Positions 1 to 6,527 of a DNA stretch of 10,889 bases are shown here, piece after piece (the stretch's first letter is position 1; every line of letters starts with the position of its first letter). The position numbers and the translations under genes were made by a program. Source of the stretch: an uncultured Clostridiaceae bacterium (GTDB lineage: Bacteria; Bacillota; Clostridia; Clostridiales; Oxobacteraceae); assembly GCA_937900065.1 (NCBI GenBank), contig CALCDS010000191.1, forward strand, positions 1 to 10,889, given 5' to 3'. Below the pieces are notes generated by a model, which was not told the DNA's origin, did no database searches, and saw only the letters and a program-made list of their open reading frames with translations.

Positions 1-32
1 TGCTCAAAAATCAACAATTTTGTTAAACAGAG
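1..32 (+). repeat. Diverged direct repeat, copy 1
   Basis: The segment starts TGCTCAAAAATCAACA and continues to AACAGAG. It matches 285-315 in about 26 of 32 aligned columns by hand alignment with a single one-base gap. An inverted, shorter version of the same core lies at 251-269. It could be a regulator binding site or a remnant of a small repetitive element. AT-rich composition lowers its weight. Confidence 0.4.
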
Positions 33-174
33 TCAAAGTTATTTTGCAGTATTCCCCTTTTCATAAAAAACTTTTGCTTATATGATACATAATAAAGATT
101 GTTGTCCATATATCGGCGCTTTTTAATATAGCTTTACAGTTTAAGAGACAAAATGGTAAAATATCTATAGCTAT

Positions 175-225
175 AATCAGTCCATTGTAAAACTAAATTT
201 ATACTTGACATAAAATGGACTGATT
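175..225. promoter_or_regulatory. Perfect 12-bp inverted repeat around the -35 box (putative operator)
   Basis: The arms AATCAGTCCATT (175-186) and AATGGACTGATT (214-225) are perfect inverted copies separated by 27 bp. The right arm lies wholly inside the 17-bp spacer of the promoter at 205-233, and the left arm ends about 18 bp before the -35 box. That position suits a repressor or dual regulator of the etfB operon. A long-loop RNA hairpin is an alternative, but only if transcription enters from upstream, and no T-run follows the repeat. The cognate protein is not identified. Confidence 0.6.
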
Positions 226-233
226 TCTATGAT
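205..233 (+). promoter_or_regulatory. Sigma-A type promoter for the etfB operon
   Basis: The -35 box TTGACA (205-210) is a perfect match to consensus. It is separated by exactly 17 bp from the -10 box TATGAT (228-233), which has one mismatch. The expected start is near 240, giving a leader of about 147 nt before etfB. It is the best promoter match in the window. Confidence 0.75.
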
Positions 234-247
234 CATTTCTTCTGCAC

Positions 248-304
248 TATAATATTGATTTTTTGAGCAATCCAATAAGCAGGATGCTCAAAATCAACAT
301 TATG
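248..304 (+). other. Long imperfect hairpin in the etfB leader
   Basis: TTTTGAGCA (261-269) pairs perfectly with TGCTCAAAA (285-293). The stem extends outward through TTGA/TCAA (255-258 with 294-297, bulging two T) and then 248-253 with 299-304. It extends inward through TCC/GGA (271-273 with 282-284), leaving an 8-nt loop. If transcription starts near 240, this folds in the untranslated leader. As DNA, the same symmetry could be a protein-binding palindrome. Confidence 0.5.
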
Positions 305-315
305 CTTTAACAGAG
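285..315 (+). repeat. Diverged direct repeat, copy 2
   Basis: This is the partner of the copy at 1-32, sharing TGCTCAAAA, TCAACA and AACAGAG in the same order. It also forms the right arm of the leader hairpin at 248-304 and the left part of the hairpin at 300-320, so it may serve as both repeat and structural element. Confidence 0.4.
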
Positions 316-328
316 CATAGTTTTATTA
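300..328 (+). terminator. Small hairpin with T-rich tail in the leader (possible attenuator)
   Basis: TTATGCTT (300-307) pairs with GAGCATAG (313-320), giving 8 pairs including two G-U, around a 5-nt loop. TTTTATTA (321-328) follows. The tail is weak for an intrinsic terminator. Bases 300-304 are also used by the larger upstream hairpin, so the two structures compete, which is the geometry of an attenuator. There is no direct evidence that it terminates. Confidence 0.3.
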
Positions 329-386
329 TGGACGATCTATATAACGGGATATTGGTGCGATAGTATAAAATGAGGAGGATAAATGT

Positions 387-1175
387 ATGGATATACTGGT
401 CTGTATAAAGCAGGTGCCGGGCACGACAAGGGTCGAGATCGACGAAAAAACCGGCGTGCTGAAAAGAAGCGGCGTTGACTCCAAGATGAACCCTTATGAT
501 CTATATGCACTTGAAACCGGACTTAGGATAAAAGCAAAAATGAAAGGAAAGATTTCCGTAATCAGCATGGGACCGCCCCAGGCTGTTGAAGTTATAAAGG
601 AAGCCTACTGTATGGGTGTGGATGAGGGCGTTTTATTATCGGATAAAAGGTTTGCAGGCGCAGATACTTTATCTACAGCTTATGCGATATCCCAGGGAAT
701 AAAAAAGATGGGAAAGTTCGACCTTATAATATGCGGAAAACAAACAACTGATGGAGATACTGCCCAGGTAGGCCCCGAAGTTGCGGAAAGCCTTGATATA
801 CCGAATGCGGCGAATGTAAGAAAAATAACCGAAATAGATGACAATTCCATAACCGTGGAAATGGATATGGGTGAAGTAGTACAAATATCGAAGATAGAGT
901 TTCCCTGCCTGATAACTGTGGACAAAGATATATTCCAGCCGAGATTGCCTTCCTATAGGAAAAAGATAGCTACCCGAAATAAAGAGGTCAAATTATATTC
1001 ATTAAAGGATTTTGAAGATAAAGACGAAAAAAAATACGGCTTATCAGGATCACCAACTCAGGTCGAGAGAATATTTCCGCCTGCAGTCAATACAAACAAA
1101 GAGATATGGAAAGGGAGCGATCTTGAACTCTCGGACAGACTGTATAAAGAACTTAAAAAACTAAAGTTCGTATAG
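387..1175 (+). CDS. etfB: Electron transfer flavoprotein beta subunit, bifurcating type (LctB-like)
   Basis: This gene encodes the small subunit (262 aa) of a cytoplasmic electron transfer flavoprotein. It starts with the ETF-beta N-terminus (MDILVCIKQVPGT) followed by MNPYD (residues 34-38). The segment at residues 117-131 (GKQTTDGDTAQVGPE) is the nucleotide/flavin loop seen in Etfs of anaerobic bifurcating complexes, where EtfB binds a second FAD in place of AMP. With EtfA and the neighbouring dehydrogenase it should form a complex that couples hydroxyacid oxidation, NAD+ reduction and ferredoxin oxidation, by analogy with A. woodii LctBCD. GAGGAGG at 372-378 sits 8 nt before this ATG. An out-of-frame ATG at 383 is too close to that site. 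It is the first gene of the operon driven from 205-233. The family call is firm, and the bifurcating type follows from motif and context. Confidence 0.95.
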   Translation: MDILVCIKQVPGTTRVEIDEKTGVLKRSGVDSKMNPYDLYALETGLRIKAKMKGKISVISMGPPQAVEVIKEAYCMGVDEGVLLSDKRFAGADTLSTAYAISQGIKKMGKFDLIICGKQTTDGDTAQVGPEVAESLDIPNAANVRKITEIDDNSITVEMDMGEVVQISKIEFPCLITVDKDIFQPRLPSYRKKIATRNKEVKLYSLKDFEDKDEKKYGLSGSPTQVERIFPPAVNTNKEIWKGSDLELSDRLYKELKKLKFV

Positions 1176-1185
1176 GAGGGATAAT

Positions 1186-2382
1186 ATGGGAAGACTAGTT
1201 GTCAATCAAGATAAGATAGATGATCTGGATAAGCTGATCAAATTATGTCCTTTCGGAGCTATGGAAAATGTAAATGGCAAACTTGAGATCAACTCAGGCT
1301 GCAAGATGTGCAGGCTGTGCGTAAAAAAAGGGCCTGAAGGCGCCGTGGTATATGTAGATGATGAAACAGCGGCCATAGACAAAAGCAAATGGAAAGGCGT
1401 CGCAGTATATGTGGATCATGTCGAAGGGCAAATACATCCCGTAACTTTTGAACTGATTGGAAAGGCAAAGGAGCTTGCTTCAAAGATAAATCAGCCTACC
1501 TTTGCGGTATTTGCAGGAAGCGGCATAAAAGACAAGGCAAGCGAACTTCTCCATTACGGAGTGGATGAAGTTTTTGTATATGATTATAAGCCTCTAAGGC
1601 ATTTCAGGATTGAACCGTATTCATATGTATTGGAGGATTTTATAAATAAAGCAAAGCCTTCGATCATGCTGATTGGAGCCACCACAATAGGAAGATCGCT
1701 GGCGCCGAGGGTGGCTGCAAGATTCAAGACAGGCCTTACGGCCGACTGCACAGTGCTCGATGTAAAGGAAAACACGGATTTGATACAGATAAGGCCGGCA
1801 TTTGGCGGAAATATAATGGCGCAGATAATAAATCCAAACCACCGTCCTCAACTTGCCACTGTGAGGTATAAGGTCATGTCGGCTCCCAAAAGGTCGGACG
1901 AGGCACATGGAAATATAACATATTGCAGAATCGATGAAGACAAGCTGATATCCAAAATCGAAGTACTGGATGTAACTCAAAAGGAAAGTGAAGTCAATAT
2001 ATCTGATGCCGAAGTCATCGTGGCTGCCGGACGGGGGCTTAAGAGCCAGGCTGATATGAAAATGATAGAGCATCTTGCAGCGCTCCTGAAAGCCCAAGTC
2101 GCATCTACCAGGCCTTTAGTTGAGGCCGGATGGGTCGACGCGAGAAGGCAGATAGGTTTAAGCGGAAGAACCGTAAAGCCGAAGCTCATAATCTGCTGCG
2201 GCATATCGGGCTCGGTACAGTTCGCCGCAGGCATGAACAACTCTGATTTCATAATAGCGATCAATACCGATGAAAAAGCTTCCATATTCAATATAGCCAA
2301 TATTGGAATCGTGGGCGATATGTATAAAATAATTCCAAGACTGATAGATTCCATAAAGTCGGGAAAGGGGGTCAATTTATGA
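1186..2382 (+). CDS. etfA: Electron transfer flavoprotein alpha subunit with N-terminal one-cluster ferredoxin domain (LctC-like)
   Basis: This 398-aa protein is longer than a classical EtfA of about 320-340 aa because of a ferredoxin-like domain in residues 1-60. C21 (in LCPFGA) plus C39, C42 and C45 (CKMCRLC) can ligate one [4Fe-4S] cluster. The fourth cysteine of the second motif is replaced by G49, so a two-cluster ferredoxin has been reduced to one. The C-terminal FAD domain shows LVEAGWVDARRQIG (311-324), SGRTVKP (326-332), GISGSVQ (339-345) and a closing GIVGD. The expected role is to shuttle electrons between the beta-FAD, the alpha-FAD and the dehydrogenase, with the cluster as ferredoxin entry point. 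The AGGAGGG site at 1174-1180 overlaps the etfB stop codon, and the gene's own end overlaps the next start by 4 nt, so the three subunits are probably co-translated. Confidence 0.95.
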   Translation: MGRLVVNQDKIDDLDKLIKLCPFGAMENVNGKLEINSGCKMCRLCVKKGPEGAVVYVDDETAAIDKSKWKGVAVYVDHVEGQIHPVTFELIGKAKELASKINQPTFAVFAGSGIKDKASELLHYGVDEVFVYDYKPLRHFRIEPYSYVLEDFINKAKPSIMLIGATTIGRSLAPRVAARFKTGLTADCTVLDVKENTDLIQIRPAFGGNIMAQIINPNHRPQLATVRYKVMSAPKRSDEAHGNITYCRIDEDKLISKIEVLDVTQKESEVNISDAEVIVAAGRGLKSQADMKMIEHLAALLKAQVASTRPLVEAGWVDARRQIGLSGRTVKPKLIICCGISGSVQFAAGMNNSDFIIAINTDEKASIFNIANIGIVGDMYKIIPRLIDSIKSGKGVNL

Positions 2383-3776
2383 TGCACTATAAAAAGCTTG
2401 GGATGAGCGATATAGATTATATAGAATCGATATGCCCTAAAAGGGTGCATTTTGGCGATGACATAAACGAGGATTATTGCCATGATGAGCTTGGAGGAGT
2501 CATGAGCAGGCCTGAGGCAATAGTCGAGGTCATGTCGTCTGAGGAAGTATCCCAAATTATGAAATATGCATATGAAAACAACATCCCTGTTGTTGCAAGG
2601 GGCTCGGGAACAGGACTTGTGGGAGGTTCGGTTGCAGTCTGCGGAGGCATCATGATAAACCTATCCAAGATGAACAGGATACTTGAGCTCGATGAAGAAA
2701 ACTTGACATTGACTGTTGAGCCCGGGGTCCTTCTTATGGAAATTGCAAAGTTTGTAGAGAGCCATGATTTGTTCTATCCGCCCGATCCCGGCGAAAAGTC
2801 GGCTACTATCGGAGGAAACATAAATACCAATGCCGGGGGCATGAGAGCCGTAAAATACGGAGTCACAAGGGATTATATAAGGGGCCTTGAGGTGGTGCTC
2901 CCAAACGGCCGGATAATAACGGCCGGGGGCAAGGTGGTAAAGAACAGTTCAGGATACAGCATAAAAGATTTCATATGCGGTTCAGAGGGTACTCTTGGGA
3001 TTGTCACAAAGGCCATATTAAAGCTTATTCCGCTTCCTAAAAAATCCATAAGTCTCTTGATACCTTTCCCAGACCTTGATACTGCAATCGAGGCTGTTCC
3101 TAAAATAATAAAATCCAAGACCACACCGACAGCAGTAGAATTCATGGAGAGGGAAGTCATATTATCTGCCGAGGAATTTTTGGGGAAGAAGTTTCCTGAC
3201 AATTCAGCCGATGCTTACCTCCTTTTGACATATGACGGCAATTCAACTGAAGAGATCGAGAGGTCATACGACAGCACGGCAAGGATATGTTTGGAATCGG
3301 GAGCAATCGATATATTCATTGCAGATACTGATGAGAGAAAGGATTCAATATGGTCGGCAAGAGGGGCATTCCTTGAAGCGATAAAAGCCTCAACAACTCA
3401 AATGGATGAATGCGATGTCGTGGTTCCAAGAAAAAGAGTTGCCGAGTTTGTTGAATACACGAGGGAGCTTCAGGATAGTTTCAAAATAAGGATAAGGAGC
3501 TTCGGACACGCAGGCGATGGAAACATACATGTATATGTGCTCAGGGATGAACTGGATGATGAAAAGTGGCATACCAGTTTAGAGCAAATATTCGAATGCA
3601 TGTACAAAAAGTGCATAGAGCTTGAAGGGATGGTATCCGGAGAGCACGGCATAGGATATGCAAAGCGCAAATACCTTTTCAACCAGATGGGTGATGAATA
3701 CATTTCACTTCTTAAAGATATAAAGCTGGCATTTGATCCTAAAAATATATTGAACCCATGCAAGGTATGCCAGTAG
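2379..3776 (+). CDS. glcD: FAD-binding 2-hydroxyacid dehydrogenase, GlcD/LctD family
   Basis: This 465-aa cytoplasmic flavoenzyme belongs to the vanillyl-alcohol-oxidase fold family that includes glycolate oxidase GlcD and D-lactate dehydrogenase. The FAD-binding region shows ARGSGTGLVGG (73-83), PDPGEKSATIGGN (136-148) and GSEGTLGI (201-208). The C-terminal substrate domain has GHAGDGNIH (377-385) and GEHGIG (421-426), with the histidines typical of the active site. The order etfB-etfA-dehydrogenase matches A. woodii lctBCD, so D-lactate is the leading substrate guess. Glycolate or another 2-hydroxyacid cannot be excluded, and no lactate permease or racemase is visible. ATG 2379 overlaps the etfA stop (ATGA) and a second in-frame ATG follows at 2382. 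AAAGGGGG at 2364-2371 serves either, with spacing of 7 or 10 nt. Confidence 0.92.
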   Translation: MMHYKKLGMSDIDYIESICPKRVHFGDDINEDYCHDELGGVMSRPEAIVEVMSSEEVSQIMKYAYENNIPVVARGSGTGLVGGSVAVCGGIMINLSKMNRILELDEENLTLTVEPGVLLMEIAKFVESHDLFYPPDPGEKSATIGGNINTNAGGMRAVKYGVTRDYIRGLEVVLPNGRIITAGGKVVKNSSGYSIKDFICGSEGTLGIVTKAILKLIPLPKKSISLLIPFPDLDTAIEAVPKIIKSKTTPTAVEFMEREVILSAEEFLGKKFPDNSADAYLLLTYDGNSTEEIERSYDSTARICLESGAIDIFIADTDERKDSIWSARGAFLEAIKASTTQMDECDVVVPRKRVAEFVEYTRELQDSFKIRIRSFGHAGDGNIHVYVLRDELDDEKWHTSLEQIFECMYKKCIELEGMVSGEHGIGYAKRKYLFNQMGDEYISLLKDIKLAFDPKNILNPCKVCQ

Positions 3777-3867
3777 CGATGCTTTTAGATCGCAATTTGG
3801 TTTCAATGCCGGTTCCCTGCTTTGCAATATGGATCTGGCATTGAATCTTGACAAAGGGAGTAGTGTT
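3777..3867. other. Spacer between the dehydrogenase and response-regulator genes
   Basis: This 91-bp gap contains no intrinsic terminator, so read-through from the Etf operon into the regulatory genes is likely. It holds a perfect 9-bp inverted repeat, TTCAATGCC (3802-3810) and GGCATTGAA (3837-3845), with 26 bp between arms. There is also a small GCGAT/ATCGC hairpin at 3776-3793. No convincing -35/-10 pair is seen. Confidence 0.5.
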
Positions 3868-5481
3868 ATGATTAAAGTTGTCATAGCTGATGATGAAATA
3901 AAGGTCTGCCAGCTGATTTCAGGTCTTATAGATTGGGAATCAGTGGGCATGGAAATAGTAGGAGTGGCTCATAACGGAATAGAAGCATTGGAGCTGATAA
4001 AAAACCTTCAGCCTGATCTGATGATTACAGATATCCGCATGCCCGGGCTTGACGGTTTGGAATTGGTCGAGCGCGGGAAACAATTGAAAAAGGATATAGA
4101 ATTCATTATTATAAGCGGTTACAGCCATTTTGAATATGCTCAAAGCGCCATAAAATATGGGGTATGCGATTATCTATTAAAGCCGATCAAGAAAAGCGAG
4201 CTTTTGGATACTTTAAATAGGATACGTGAAAAATACAGGATGAGGACCGAACAATTATCCAATGAAGAACAGATGAAGATACGCATGCAAAGCGATATCG
4301 ATAAACTGCGTTCTGGCTTTTTTGCAGAAAGGCTGCTCCAGACGCGGGCTAATCAGGAAAACATACAGATTGAAAGATGCAACGAGGATTATCATTTCAA
4401 ATTTCAAAAGGGATATTTTCAAATCTTTATCGTAAAACTGGATTGTGAATATGGAGAGCTGTTTGAAGACGGGACCAAGGTCCTAGAGGATAAAGTAGCG
4501 CAAATACTCAAGGGATTTTTGGGCCCTGAATGCTTTGATATGGAAATATGTTTTCAGGGAAGCAGGATCTATTGCGTGCTTAATTATGATTACAAAAATA
4601 AAAAAACAGTTCGAAAGCAGCTTAAATCCGTATTGGATGAACTGGTTGTACAAAAGAGCGTATTTTACACAGTAGATTTCACGATTGGATTAGGGGCTCT
4701 GGCAGAGGACATAAACGAATTAAAATATTCTCTAAAGACTGCGGAATCGGCAATAGAGCAGAGGCTCATCGAAGGAACACAGAAATTGATTGAAAGTATG
4801 CCGGCTTTAAGCCCGTCTGAAGACGATGATCTTCTGCCTGAATTCTCAAAGAATATGGAATCTGCTCTTGAAACTTTGGATTTGAACGCTGTTGAAGCAT
4901 CCATCAGTTTATTAAAGGATAAAGCCCTAAACAAATCCGGCGCTTCAGGCTGCCATATACTGCACTTAGTGATAGATGCCTGCAATATATATGCTGTGAT
5001 CACCAGGAATTTTAAATTCAATATACAAAATCCTCAAAACTTCATAGAGAATTTTTCTTCACATGCAGATATGATCAGCAGCGCACCGGCTTTGTTCGAA
5101 TATCTTTCAAATGTTATCTGCGGATCCGTAAAGTCTGTAATAGAAACCAAGAAGCAGGCTGATTTAAAACCCATACGCACGGCAAAGCAATACATACAGC
5201 AAAATTATATGAAACCCATAGGACTAAAAGAGGTAAGCAGTGTTGTAGGATTTAATGATTCCTATTTTAGTTCTCTGTTCAAAAAAGAAAGCGGAAAGAA
5301 TTTTTTGGAATACCTTTCAGAAGTCAGGATGAGCAAGGCAAAAGAACTGCTCAAGGAAACCAATTTAAGCATTGCCGGAATTTGCGAAAAGGTAGGATAC
5401 AGCGATTTGAAGCACTTTACAAAGAGCTTCAAGAAATACACCGGCCTTAAACCGAATGAATTCCGCAAATTATATTCTTAA
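3868..5481 (+). CDS. AraC-family response regulator (YesN type)
   Basis: This 537-aa protein is a DNA-binding response regulator partnered with the following histidine kinase. The receiver domain (residues 1-120) has the acidic pocket D8-D9, phospho-acceptor D55 (ITDIRMPGLDG), S83 (ISGYSHF) and K105 (DYLLKP), all intact. A helical linker (about 112-150) and a long middle region without recognised motifs follow. The C-terminal 100 residues are an AraC/XylS double helix-turn-helix (FNDSYFSSLFKKESG, then GYSDLKHFTKSFKKYTG). I prefer the ATG at 3868 because AAAGGGAG (3853-3860) lies 7 nt upstream and the product starts directly with the receiver strand (MIKVVIADDE). The in-frame ATG at 3829 would add 13 residues and has no ribosome site. 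Targets are probably the adjacent sugar transporter and perhaps its own operon. Confidence 0.93.
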   Translation: MIKVVIADDEIKVCQLISGLIDWESVGMEIVGVAHNGIEALELIKNLQPDLMITDIRMPGLDGLELVERGKQLKKDIEFIIISGYSHFEYAQSAIKYGVCDYLLKPIKKSELLDTLNRIREKYRMRTEQLSNEEQMKIRMQSDIDKLRSGFFAERLLQTRANQENIQIERCNEDYHFKFQKGYFQIFIVKLDCEYGELFEDGTKVLEDKVAQILKGFLGPECFDMEICFQGSRIYCVLNYDYKNKKTVRKQLKSVLDELVVQKSVFYTVDFTIGLGALAEDINELKYSLKTAESAIEQRLIEGTQKLIESMPALSPSEDDDLLPEFSKNMESALETLDLNAVEASISLLKDKALNKSGASGCHILHLVIDACNIYAVITRNFKFNIQNPQNFIENFSSHADMISSAPALFEYLSNVICGSVKSVIETKKQADLKPIRTAKQYIQQNYMKPIGLKEVSSVVGFNDSYFSSLFKKESGKNFLEYLSEVRMSKAKELLKETNLSIAGICEKVGYSDLKHFTKSFKKYTGLKPNEFRKLYS

Positions 5482-5495
5482 ACAGGAGCATTATT

Positions 5496-6527
5496 ATGAA
5501 GAATAAAAACAGCAGTTATTTATCCTACCGTTTTTTGGATGCGGCTTTAGTGATATTGGCTTTTGTTATTTTGCTTATATTCATCTTGGCTTTCATATCG
5601 ATCACTCTTGGCAGATATTTTTTTTTATTGGCCTTGGTTTTTTCACTTTTTTTAGCTATATTGTATTTCTGCTATAGATTTGTTTATCTGCCTTATAAGG
5701 AAACCTCCAAGGTGTTCAGGCTTTTTGCAAAGGGATATACGCTGCAGGGCATTTATGAACTCAGGTATCCTTTCAGCCCTGAAATTGAGGATGCCATAAA
5801 AAAGATAAAAGATTTTATAAATACGAATGAATTCATGAGCACCACAAAAAGGCAGGCGCAGTACCTTGCACTCCAAAATCAAATCAACCCGCATTTTTTA
5901 TATAACAGCCTCGAGGGTATCCGGGGTGAAGCTATATCCGCAGGCTTGAACAATGTGGCTGAAATAACGGAAGCATTGGCTACTTTTTTCAGGTATACGA
6001 TTTCAAATGTGGAGAAGCTGGTTACCGTAGAAGATGAACTGGGAAACATCGAAAACTATTATACGATACAGCAGTATCGTTTTGGGGACAGGCTGAATTT
6101 AAATATCGAGTATGACTCAGAGGACAAGGCTCAGATTTTAAGATATCGCTTGCCGAAGCTTACTCTGCAGCCGATCGTGGAGAATGCCATTTTCCATGGA
6201 ATTGAAAGAAAGATGGGAAGCGGCCATGTTTTGATCAAAATTGAGACCACGCCTAAACGCCTCATAATAACGGTTTCCGATGACGGGCTTGGAATCGAGG
6301 AGGATATGCTCAAAGAACTCAATGATAAGCTGAATACGCAGTCATTCGAGTCTGTCAAACCGGACAGCGACAAAAAGACGGGGATAGGCATAATAAATGT
6401 AAACAATAGGATCAAGCTCTTGTTTGGAGAGGAATACGGAATATATATTTACAGTACGGTAAATGTGGGCACTGATGTGGAGATCACACTGCCTCTCATA
6501 ACCAATGAGGGGGGAAACATAAAATGA
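5496..6527 (+). CDS. Short YesM/LytS-type sensor histidine kinase without extracellular domain
   Basis: This 343-aa membrane kinase should phosphorylate the response regulator encoded just upstream. Two hydrophobic segments (about residues 14-37 and 40-63) are joined by only a few residues, so almost nothing is exposed outside. Typical YesM kinases are near 550-600 aa and carry a large extracellular sensor between the membrane segments. A short linker (64-118) leads to the His_kinase domain with H133 in NPHFLYN. It continues with the N-box LQPIVENAIFHG (225-235), the G1 box DDGLGIE and the G2 box TGIGIINVNNR (295-305). All catalytic boxes look intact. AGGAG (5484-5488) lies 7 nt before the start. 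The gene is 14 nt after the regulator and overlaps the next gene by 4 nt (ATGA). Input probably comes through the membrane or a partner protein rather than direct ligand binding. Confidence 0.93.
   Translation: MKNKNSSYLSYRFLDAALVILAFVILLIFILAFISITLGRYFFLLALVFSLFLAILYFCYRFVYLPYKETSKVFRLFAKGYTLQGIYELRYPFSPEIEDAIKKIKDFINTNEFMSTTKRQAQYLALQNQINPHFLYNSLEGIRGEAISAGLNNVAEITEALATFFRYTISNVEKLVTVEDELGNIENYYTIQQYRFGDRLNLNIEYDSEDKAQILRYRLPKLTLQPIVENAIFHGIERKMGSGHVLIKIETTPKRLIITVSDDGLGIEEDMLKELNDKLNTQSFESVKPDSDKKTGIGIINVNNRIKLLFGEEYGIYIYSTVNVGTDVEITLPLITNEGGNIK

Larger units (their letters stand above)
1..386. other. Non-coding regulatory region upstream of etfB
   Basis: This AT-rich stretch has no credible open reading frame on either strand. 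It holds a strong promoter (205-233), a perfect 12-bp inverted repeat around it (175-225), an overlapping pair of leader hairpins (248-320) and a diverged direct repeat (1-32 and 285-315). A second possible -10 (TATAAT, 248-253) and an isolated TATGAT (81-86) are visible but lack good -35 partners. No end of an upstream gene is recognisable in bases 1-170. Confidence 0.75.

Noticed and set aside
175..241. The 12-bp inverted repeat as an intrinsic terminator of an upstream gene
   Set aside because: The loop would be 27 nt and the sequence after the stem (TTCTATGATC) is not a T-run; its overlap with a near-consensus promoter favours an operator.
1977..2555. 192-aa minus-strand open frame across etfA and the dehydrogenase gene
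   Set aside because: It is antisense to conserved FAD-domain coding sequence and its translation resembles no family I know.
3777..3867. Promoter for the regulatory genes in the spacer
   Set aside because: No -35/-10 pair with acceptable match and spacing was found; co-transcription from the upstream genes is simpler.
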